NCBI GenBank assembly: GCA_035271585.1
Contig: DATERL010000093.1
Coordinates: forward strand, 1-25,488
DNA: 25,488 nt
Reading direction: 5' to 3'
From: Roseimarinus sp035271585
GTDB lineage: Bacteria; Bacteroidota; Bacteroidia; Bacteroidales; Prolixibacteraceae
Within the stretch, counting starts at the first letter, position 1. Each line of letters begins with the position of its first letter. The notes below the pieces were generated by a model. The model saw only the letters and a program-made list of their open reading frames with translations, was not told the origin of the DNA and ran no database searches. Shown here in pieces: positions 7,205-12,817 of the stretch. The position numbers and the translations under genes are program-made.

Positions 7205-7753
7205 CTAGTTTCCATATTTTTTAAAAGTCACGCCAATATCATCATATTCAGTCCAGTTACCAATAGGAGTACCCATGTCATACTCTCCCTTTTTCAACTC
7301 GTCTCCATTTTCTTTGTAATGAACGCAGTATCCATGTACCATATTCTCTTTGGTATACCCATCAATCTCTATTTGTCCATTCTCATAATATAGTTTGTAT
7401 ACTCCGTTTTTCTTGCCATTTTTGATAATACTCAACTCATGTAATTGTCCACTTTCATAATAAATTTTCATCGTATCAACCTGTAGACCATTCTTATAGT
7501 TCATTTCCTTTTGAATCTTACCTGATTGATAATATATAATAGTAGAACCAGTCTGTTTACCTTTTTTATACATTAATTTTCCTTGAAATTCTCCAGTTGG
7601 AAAGTATATCTTAACAACTCCTTCTGGTCTATCCTTTTTACCAGAATATTCCATTTTAAGAATCCCGTTATCATAATACTCTTTATTCTCATAATCCTGT
7701 GCGCTTAAAATCAAAAATGAGAATCCAAATATTAAAGTAAAAATTAGTTTCAT
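7205..7753 (-). CDS. Exported YwqK-like protein with MORN-type repeats
   Basis: A 182-residue protein with a signal peptide (residues 1-18, MKLIFTLIFGFSFLILSA, cleavage before QD). The rest is a chain of about seven MORN_2-like repeats of roughly 22 residues around the pattern Y-x-x-G-x-x-x-x-x-x-x-x-G-K-x-x-G (YYQSGKIQKEMNYKNG, YYESGQLHELSIIKNGKKNG, YYENGQIEIDGY). This is the repeat type of YwqK proteins, often annotated as antitoxins, but their real function is unclear. The start at 7753 is preferred over 7801 because it gives the signal peptide. It is the first gene of cassette A, and overlaps nothing. A related domain occurs again at 24616-25215. Confidence 0.8.
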   Translation of the reverse strand: MKLIFTLIFGFSFLILSAQDYENKEYYDNGILKMEYSGKKDRPEGVVKIYFPTGEFQGKLMYKKGKQTGSTIIYYQSGKIQKEMNYKNGLQVDTMKIYYESGQLHELSIIKNGKKNGVYKLYYENGQIEIDGYTKENMVHGYCVHYKENGDELKKGEYDMGTPIGNWTEYDDIGVTFKKYGN

Positions 7754-7834
7754 ATTGTTTTGTATAATAGTTCCTCTTAAATTATATATCAATATATGCA
7801 TTTTAATTGCACTCGGTCATTGTATGACGCCCAA

Positions 7835-7915
7835 CTTATAAATATCAGTAACTAAAGCCCTGGCCTTTTGCCAAACCAATAAATCGGAATACGTACGAAT
7901 TTCATTCGATGCCAA
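7835..7915 (-). pseudogene. Four-helix-bundle protein, 5' part of split gene
   Basis: On minus, TTG at 7915 preceded by AGGAGG (7929-7924) at 8 bases opens a 27-codon fragment, SNEIRTYSDLLVWQKARAL to DIYK. The LLVWQKA-x-x-L-x-x-x-I-Y-K pattern is the standard N-terminus of the four-helix-bundle family, and it continues in frame with the fragment at 4324 when the insert is removed. The break falls exactly after the G of AAG. Confidence 0.85.
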
Positions 7916-7929
7916 TATGTTATCCTCCT

Positions 7930-7964
7930 GTTTTATACTTTGTTACTCTGTTCCTTTTTTCACC
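7930..7964. repeat. Inverted repeat arm, AAAGTTACAAAG type, hisH side
   Basis: Units tactttgttactctgttcc and tttttcac are the inverted counterpart of 3970-4030 (complement gtgaaaaaaggaacagagtaac against gtgaaaaagttacagagtgac). The pair brackets the split four-helix-bundle gene. Confidence 0.6.
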
Positions 7965-7965
7965 T

Positions 7966-8565
7966 TTATATCTTTAAAAAATTTTCCAATATTTTTGCTC
8001 CAATTCTCTGACTTTTCTCGGGATGAAACTGGGTTGCATAAAAGTTGTTTTTGTGCAATGCCGCGCTAAAAGGGTTGATGTAATTACAGGTAGCCGCAGT
8101 ATGTTCGCCCACCTCAACATAGTACGAATGCACAAAGTAAACATATTGTGCTTCCATTGCGGGCGACATAATGGCGCTACTCAAGTTGTGAATGCTGTTC
8201 CAACCTACATGTGGGACTTTAGTGATGTATTCTTGTCCGGGCTCGGGACTAAAACGCTTTACCTTCTCATCGAAAATTCCTAGGCAATCAACATCGCCTT
8301 CCTCCGAATGTGAACACATGAGTTGCTGGCCTAGACATATTCCCAAAACAGGTTGTTTCAGGTTTTTGATCAGCACATCGAGCCCGTGTTCCCTAAGGTA
8401 AGCCATAGTGGTACTTGCTTCGCCCACACCGGGAAAAATAACCTTGTCGGCAGTACGTATTTTTTCGTGATCGGCTGTTATTTCAGCCTTAACGCCCAAA
8501 CGCATCAGCGCATTGTTTACCGATTCGATGTTGCCCGCATTATATTTGATGATTACTATTTTCAT
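7966..8565 (-). CDS. hisH: IGP synthase glutaminase subunit
   Basis: HisH releases ammonia from glutamine and passes it to HisF, making imidazole glycerol phosphate and AICAR from PRFAR. The 199-residue class I glutamine amidotransferase has the nucleophile Cys77 in GICLGQQL and the His181/Glu183 pair in QFHPEKS; PGVGEAS is the oxyanion region. Full length. Its obligate partner HisF is not encoded in this window. The gene lies between purU and the split four-helix-bundle gene. Confidence 0.96.
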   Translation of the reverse strand: MKIVIIKYNAGNIESVNNALMRLGVKAEITADHEKIRTADKVIFPGVGEASTTMAYLREHGLDVLIKNLKQPVLGICLGQQLMCSHSEEGDVDCLGIFDEKVKRFSPEPGQEYITKVPHVGWNSIHNLSSAIMSPAMEAQYVYFVHSYYVEVGEHTAATCNYINPFSAALHKNNFYATQFHPEKSQRIGAKILENFLKI

Positions 8566-8585
8566 TTTTTTTATAGAAAATGACG

Positions 8586-8699
8586 GAAAAGTGACAAAGA
8601 TATTAAGTTACAAAGGAATAAAAATCTACTAATATGCAAATTTACTGATCTTTAACTTTGTAACTTTGTTACTACTTTATTACTTTGTCACTTTGTTAC
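8586..8699. repeat. Imperfect palindrome of AAAGTTACAAAG units between purU and hisH
   Basis: The left arm (gtgacaaag, aagttacaaagg; 8590-8615) and right arm (ctttgtaactttgttac to ctttgtcactttgttac; 8654-8699) are complementary, with a 40-base AT-rich centre and no gene. It looks like an empty version of the repeats that bracket the four-helix-bundle gene. Confidence 0.6.
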
Positions 8700-8717
8700 T
8701 AACCTTCTGCTTTATGC

Positions 8718-9602
8718 TCAACTAAATACCACCGTTCGGTTGTTATAAACCAATATCTTCCGATCGATGTGCTTAGCCACCGCTTTCGATAAAACAATTT
8801 TTTCGAGATCGCGGCCTTTGGCAATCAAGTCTTTTATAGTGTCCTTGTGACTTATACGCGCAATATCTTGTTTAATAATTGGCCCTGCATCCAACTCGGG
8901 AGTTACATAGTGACTGGTTGCACCAATAATTTTTACGCCACGTTCGTGCGCCGCATGGTATGGTTTAGCACCAACAAAAGCAGGCAAAAACGAATGGTGA
9001 ATGTTGATAATTCGGTTGGGATAATGCTTAATAAAGTCGTCGCTAATAATTTGCATGTAACGCGCCAATACGATGAAATCGATATTAAGTTCCTCTAAAA
9101 GAGCAACTTCCTTGGGTTCCAACTCTGTTTTATTGTCCATATTAATGGGGAAATAATGAAAATCGATTCCAAAACCTTCGGCTACAGGCTGCATGTCGGG
9201 GTGATTACTGATAATAATAGGAATATCAACATTCCACTCACCAGCCGAATAACGAGCCAAAAGGTCGAACAAACAATGCGACATTTTCGACACAAAAATG
9301 GCCATTCGTGGTTTTTCCTCCGAAAAATGAATTTCGTAAGTCATTTCAAATTTATGCGCTAAAAGCGTGTCAAAATAATCGGCAATTTTTTCTTTCGGTA
9401 TTGAAAAATTGTCGAGCTGCCATTCAACGCGCATATAAAACAGCTTTTCTTGTCGGTCGACATGCTGGTCAAGGTAAAGAATATTTCCATTATTCTTGTT
9501 AATAAATTCAGTTACCAGTGCCAATAAACCTTGTTTATCGGGACAGTGAAGCAATAATATTGCTGTATTTTTAAGCTCAGTTTTTGGCTGAATACGTATC
9601 AT
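8718..9602 (-). CDS. purU: Formyltetrahydrofolate deformylase
   Basis: PurU hydrolyses 10-formyl-tetrahydrofolate to formate and tetrahydrofolate, supplying formate and balancing one-carbon pools for purine synthesis. The 294-residue protein has an N-terminal ACT domain (residues about 10-85, LLLHCPDKQGLLALVTEF) and a C-terminal formyltransferase fold with the catalytic Asn-His region NIHHSFLPAF and the Asp motif TPELDAGPII. The ATG at 9602 gives the family length; the upstream extension to 9650 lies in an inverted repeat. PurU inside a his operon is unusual. A loose logic exists, since the his pathway yields AICAR, which is formylated in purine synthesis. Confidence 0.95.
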   Translation of the reverse strand: MIRIQPKTELKNTAILLLHCPDKQGLLALVTEFINKNNGNILYLDQHVDRQEKLFYMRVEWQLDNFSIPKEKIADYFDTLLAHKFEMTYEIHFSEEKPRMAIFVSKMSHCLFDLLARYSAGEWNVDIPIIISNHPDMQPVAEGFGIDFHYFPINMDNKTELEPKEVALLEELNIDFIVLARYMQIISDDFIKHYPNRIINIHHSFLPAFVGAKPYHAAHERGVKIIGATSHYVTPELDAGPIIKQDIARISHKDTIKDLIAKGRDLEKIVLSKAVAKHIDRKILVYNNRTVVFS

Positions 9603-9611
9603 CTTTTTCAG

Positions 9612-9650
9612 TTTAACCACAAAGTACACCAAGTACAACACGAAGAGCAC
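9612..9650. repeat. Inverted repeat arm beside GxxExxY gene, purU side
   Basis: The sequence tttaaccacaaagtac...caacacgaagagcac is the inverted partner of 10032-10074. Shared parts are TTTAACCACAAAGTAC at the outer end and CAACAC and CGAAG inward. Confidence 0.7.
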
Positions 9651-9656
9651 AATGTA

Positions 9657-10028
9657 TTATAATATTACTCGTCTAATTCCATCTTTTAAGTGTTTAACAT
9701 TAAAATTGGCCAATAATCCTAGTTTACATTTAGAAAGCTTTAAGTAGGTTAATATTTGTGCCAGGTGAATATCATTTAGTTCTTCAACTGCTTTCAATTC
9801 AATTATTACTTGATTTTCAACAAGTAAATCAATCCGATAACCTGCATCAAGTTTTATCTCTTCATAAATTAAAGGTAAAACTTTTTGTTTCTCAACATTT
9901 AGATTTGCTTTGCGAAGTTCATAATATAAACATTCCTCATAGGCACTTTCAAGCAATCCGAGACCTAAAGCGGTGTGTACTTTAAAAACACAATCCAACA
10001 CTATCTTAAAAATACTTTCTCTATCCAT
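9657..10028 (-). CDS. GxxExxY family protein
   Basis: A 123-residue protein of the GxxExxY family (PF13366-like). The name motif is present as GLLESAYEE within LGLGLLESAYEECLYYEL. A PD-(D/E)XK-like core follows: DLLVENQVIIELKA gives D, then E-x-K, so a nuclease-like fold is likely although activity has not been settled for the family. The C-terminal LNDIHLAQILTYLKLSKCKLGLLANF and IRRVIL are typical. The gene and its two inverted arms form a compact 463-bp unit wedged between hisB and purU; the hisB stop codon lies inside the right arm. Confidence 0.88.
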   Translation of the reverse strand: MDRESIFKIVLDCVFKVHTALGLGLLESAYEECLYYELRKANLNVEKQKVLPLIYEEIKLDAGYRIDLLVENQVIIELKAVEELNDIHLAQILTYLKLSKCKLGLLANFNVKHLKDGIRRVIL

Positions 10029-10031
10029 TAT

Positions 10032-10074
10032 TCTTCGTGTTCGTTGTGTTGCCCTTTGCGTACTTTGTGGTTAA
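10032..10074. repeat. Inverted repeat arm beside GxxExxY gene, hisB side
   Basis: The complement reads CTTTAACCACAAAGTAC then CAACAC and CGAAG, matching 9612-9650 in inverted orientation. The TAA of hisB (10073-10071) is part of the arm. Confidence 0.7.
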
Positions 10075-11192
10075 AGAACTCCTTTTGTTGAAGGCAATTC
10101 AAAATTGAAAACATCTTTTTTGATGGCCATTTTGATGGCTTTTGCCAAGGCTTTAAAAATACCTTCGATTTTATGGTGTTCGTTTTGACCCTCGGCTTTA
10201 ATGTTCAAGTTACATTTTGCGGCATCGCTAAACGATTTAAAGAAGTGCAAGAACATTTCGGTAGGCATATCGCCAACCATTTCGCGGGTAAAATCGGCAT
10301 CCCATACCAACCACGGACGGCCGCCAAAATCGAGTGCTACCTGAATCAGACTATCGTCCATTGGCAGACAAAAGCCATATCGTTCAATGCCTCTTTTATT
10401 GCCCAACGATTTCAGAAAAGCTTCACCTAAAGCCAAAGCGGTATCTTCAATGGTATGATGTTGGTCAACTTCGAGATCGCCTTTCACAATTATTTTCAAA
10501 TCGATACCCGAGTGACGACCAATTTGATCGAGCATGTGATCGAAGAAACCAAGTCCGGTCGAAATTTCAGTTTTGCCCTTTCCATCGAGGTCGAGCCAAA
10601 TATCGATATCGGTTTCTTTGGTGGTACGCCGAACTGTTGCTGTGCGATCGGTTTTGGCTACTTCGGCATACACGTCGTCCCAACTGGTGGTTTTAAGCAC
10701 GCAAACCTCTGCAAGTCCTTTTTCAGCGAGCAAGTCATCAGAATCGTTGCTCAACCAAATGGCTTTGCAGCCCAAGTTCTTAGCCAACTCCACATCGGTA
10801 AGCCGATCGCCAATCACGTAACAATTGGCTAAATCGTAAGTACCATCCATGTATTTGCCCATCAAACCAGTGCGTGGTTTGCGGTTAGGTGAATTATCCT
10901 CAGGAAAGCTACGGTCAATCAAAACATCATTGTACACAACACCTTCGCCTTCAAAGGCTTTGAGCATTTTATTGTGTGCCGGCCAAAAGGTTTCTTCTGG
11001 AAACGAATCGGTTCCCAAACCATCTTGGTTAGTTACCATTACCAACTCATAATCGAGATTTTTGGCAATAAAGTGCATGTTGCAAAAAACTCCTGGATAA
11101 AACTCCAGCTTTTCGAGACTGTCGAGCTGATAATCAACTGGTGGTTCTAATGCCAGAGTTCCGTCACGGTCGATGAATAAAGCTTTCTTCAT
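10071..11192 (-). CDS. hisB: Bifunctional histidinol-phosphatase / imidazoleglycerol-phosphate dehydratase
   Basis: Fused HisB carries steps six and eight of histidine synthesis. Residues 1-165 form a HAD phosphatase with FIDRDGT (nucleophile Asp8, acid Asp10), VTNQDG and GDRLTDVELA. Residues about 180-373 form the IGP dehydratase, with GLGFFDHML, DQHHTIED and EGQNEHHKIEG histidine clusters that bind manganese, and the C-terminal LPSTKGVL. At 373 residues it matches the fused enzyme of enterobacteria and Bacteroidota. The start ATG at 11192 is directly before the HAD motif. Upstream lies the intact four-helix-bundle gene. Confidence 0.97.
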   Translation of the reverse strand: MKKALFIDRDGTLALEPPVDYQLDSLEKLEFYPGVFCNMHFIAKNLDYELVMVTNQDGLGTDSFPEETFWPAHNKMLKAFEGEGVVYNDVLIDRSFPEDNSPNRKPRTGLMGKYMDGTYDLANCYVIGDRLTDVELAKNLGCKAIWLSNDSDDLLAEKGLAEVCVLKTTSWDDVYAEVAKTDRTATVRRTTKETDIDIWLDLDGKGKTEISTGLGFFDHMLDQIGRHSGIDLKIIVKGDLEVDQHHTIEDTALALGEAFLKSLGNKRGIERYGFCLPMDDSLIQVALDFGGRPWLVWDADFTREMVGDMPTEMFLHFFKSFSDAAKCNLNIKAEGQNEHHKIEGIFKALAKAIKMAIKKDVFNFELPSTKGVL

Positions 11193-11206
11193 ATGTGTTA
11201 ATTTTG

Positions 11207-11228
11207 AAATAATAAATAAGAAACAAGT
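11207..11228. repeat. Inverted repeat arm beside intact four-helix-bundle gene
   Basis: AAATAATAAATAAGAAACAAG is close to the complement of TTTCTTATTATTTATTTC at 11619-11636. Low complexity makes chance similarity possible. Confidence 0.45.
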
Positions 11229-11230
11229 AA

Positions 11231-11593
11231 TCAGGAATTTCTCTTCTTCGAAGTTTCGATGCTCTTTAAAAAGATTGCAATTAATTCGTTATTCTCTTTA
11301 ATAATATCATCCACTCTTTCTGGTTTTAAAAGAGGTTTTCGAATGATAATTTTTAGACAAATACGGGTTTCTCTTAATTCCTTAAGAATGATTTTTAGTT
11401 TATGAATAAAATCGTTTTTTGACTCAGCTGACTGAGCTTCTCCGTTATTCAAAGCCGGCGATGTTCCACATCGAATTAATTGTCCGCCAATATGGTTGCC
11501 CAATTTCGTGTTTGGAAGTGCTTCAACAATATCACTTATTCTAAGTGCAAAATCAATCAAGCGGTCTTCCAAATCATACTTTCGTTCATTCAT
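11231..11593 (-). CDS. Four-helix-bundle protein, intact
   Basis: A 120-residue protein of the four-helix-bundle family (TIGR02436-like), first known from intervening sequences in 23S rRNA genes. Features: DLEDRLIDFALRI (first helix), GNHIGGQLIRCGTSPALNNGEAQSAES (family core, equivalent to the IRRAxxSIPSNIAEG of the other subtype) and DFIHKLKIILKELRETRICLKII. A Shine-Dalgarno AGGAG lies 9 bases before the ATG. The role is unknown. It sits between hisC and hisB and is bracketed by inverted AT-rich arms. It belongs to a different subtype from the split copy at 7915/4324. Confidence 0.9.
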   Translation of the reverse strand: MNERKYDLEDRLIDFALRISDIVEALPNTKLGNHIGGQLIRCGTSPALNNGEAQSAESKNDFIHKLKIILKELRETRICLKIIIRKPLLKPERVDDIIKENNELIAIFLKSIETSKKRNS

Positions 11594-11617
11594 ATTGCTA
11601 GCTCCTTTTAGTTTCTC

Positions 11618-11641
11618 ATTTCTTATTATTTATTTCTTGTT
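11618..11641. repeat. Inverted repeat arm beside intact four-helix-bundle gene, hisC side
   Basis: Sequence ttctcatttcttattatttatttcttg; inverted partner of 11207-11228. Confidence 0.45.
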
Positions 11642-11644
11642 CTA

Positions 11645-12739
11645 TTAAACGTTTTTCAGTTTCTCAATCAGTTCTTTATTTTCTTCTGGACTTCCCACCG
11701 TTACGCGCAGGCATTGATCGCAAAGCGTTACTTTGGTGCGGTCGCGTAAAATAACACCTTGGTTCATTAGGTACTCAAATTTTTCACGGGCACCTTCCAT
11801 TTTCACTAATAGGAAATTGGCATCGCTGGGATAAACTTTCAGAACAAAACTAAGCTGTTTCAACTGTTTTGCTAGTTTTTCACGCTCGTCGATAATAATT
11901 TTCACCCACTGCTCCATTTCATCGCTTTTTTGCAATGATTGAGTAACCCGTTGCTGTGTAAGCGAATTGATGTTATAAGGATACTTGATTTTGCTCAATA
12001 CCGCAATAATTTCGGCCGAAGCAAAAGCCATTCCCAAGCGAATACCAGCCAACCCCCATGCTTTCGAGAAAGTTTGAAGTAGCACCAAGTTTGGATAGTT
12101 TTTCAACTCGGGCAATAGTGTTGCCCCGGGTGCAAAATCGATATAAGCTTCGTCGATAATAACCAGACCGTGAAAATTCTCCATAATGTGGATTATTTCC
12201 TTCTTATCGAGCAGGTTTCCAGAAGGGTTGTTGGGCGAGCACAAAAAAATCAGTTTTGTTTTTTCGTTCACAGCAGCTAAAACCTTACTGCTTTCGAGCT
12301 CAAAGTTATCAGTCAGAATAACCTTTTTCACTTCAATATCGTTGATAGCGGCCGAAACGGTGTACATGCCATACGATGGTTCGATGGCCACCACATTGTC
12401 GATGCCAGGATTACAAAAAGCGCGAAAAAGCAAATCAATGGGCTCGTCGCTTCCGTTGCCCAAAAATATTTGACTGGGCTCAACACCTTTAATTTCGGCG
12501 ATCCGTTTTTTCACTTCCAGTTGATGCGGATCGGGATAACGATTGTAACCCGTGTCGTATGGATTTTCGTTGGCATCGAGAAAAACCGATGCACTGCCAC
12601 TAAACTCATCGCGTGCCGAGGAGTATGGTTTTAGTGATAAAATGTTGGGGCGTAATAATGCCCCTAAATCCCCTCCCGCCGACAGCGGGATAAATACTGG
12701 GGACTTTGAGCCTCTACTATTTTTGATTTCTTTAGTCAT
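11645..12739 (-). CDS. hisC: Histidinol-phosphate aminotransferase with an inserted N-terminal peptide
   Basis: HisC transaminates imidazole-acetol phosphate with glutamate to histidinol phosphate, using PLP. Family features: LLRPNILSLKPYSSARDEF, DANENPY, LGNGSDEPID, CSPNNPSGN, IIDEAYIDFA and TFSKAWGLAGIRLG with PLP lysine Lys226. HisC proteins usually start just before LLRPNI, but here about 22 extra residues follow MTKEI, including SPVFIPLSAGGDLG. These are encoded by the palindromic repeat at 12661-12712, and a nearly identical peptide occurs in HisD. The frame stays open, so the enzyme is probably functional with an extended N-terminus. Confidence 0.95.
   Translation of the reverse strand: MTKEIKNSRGSKSPVFIPLSAGGDLGALLRPNILSLKPYSSARDEFSGSASVFLDANENPYDTGYNRYPDPHQLEVKKRIAEIKGVEPSQIFLGNGSDEPIDLLFRAFCNPGIDNVVAIEPSYGMYTVSAAINDIEVKKVILTDNFELESSKVLAAVNEKTKLIFLCSPNNPSGNLLDKKEIIHIMENFHGLVIIDEAYIDFAPGATLLPELKNYPNLVLLQTFSKAWGLAGIRLGMAFASAEIIAVLSKIKYPYNINSLTQQRVTQSLQKSDEMEQWVKIIIDEREKLAKQLKQLSFVLKVYPSDANFLLVKMEGAREKFEYLMNQGVILRDRTKVTLCDQCLRVTVGSPEENKELIEKLKNV
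12661..12712. repeat. Palindromic repeat inserted in frame in hisC
   Basis: About 52 bases with a core ATTTATCCCGCTGTCGGCGGG (complement strand) whose CCCGC/GCGGG arms form a hairpin, flanked by TCAAAGTCC and GATTTAGGGG. It matches 14116-14169 at most positions and is read in the same frame, giving FIPLSAGGDLG. Confidence 0.8.
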
Positions 12740-12817
12740 TTAATCTTTGTTTTAATTCATCTTCAATGTTTTTAAAAGCAATAAGAAACGATAGAATGCA
12801 ATTGTTTTCTATTGCCT

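Larger units (their letters stand above)
4325..7834 (-). mobile_element. Integron-like gene cassette cluster lacking an integrase, inserted in a four-helix-bundle gene
   Basis: The insert is 3510 bp, with both ends at G/TT points: AAG/TTGGGC at 7835/7834 and CCG/TTTTCT at 4325/4324. It holds three units in one orientation: A (7834-6700, YwqK-like protein plus small protein), B (6699-5118, outer-membrane-like protein plus intron) and C (5117-4325, higBA). Each ends in a 130-138 bp imperfect palindrome. For unit B the first 15 bases (from the G) match the complement of its own R'' flank in 14 of 15 positions, the signature of a cassette whose junction was formed by circle recombination. There is no IntI gene in the window and no target duplication or transposase. 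Known analogue: CALIN clusters. The mechanism is inferred. Confidence 0.7.

Noticed and set aside
4325..7834. A composite transposon as the source of the 3.5 kb insert
   Set aside because: No transposase, no target duplication, and inverted similarity at the two ends is short; the G/TT boundaries and palindromic unit ends fit cassette recombination better.
8586..8699. CRISPR-like array of short repeats between purU and hisH
   Set aside because: The units are degenerate 8-16 bp motifs forming a palindrome, with no spacers of equal length and no cas genes.
10334..10832. Long plus-strand open frames opposite hisB
   Set aside because: They are antisense shadows of hisB; no motif, start signal or family match.
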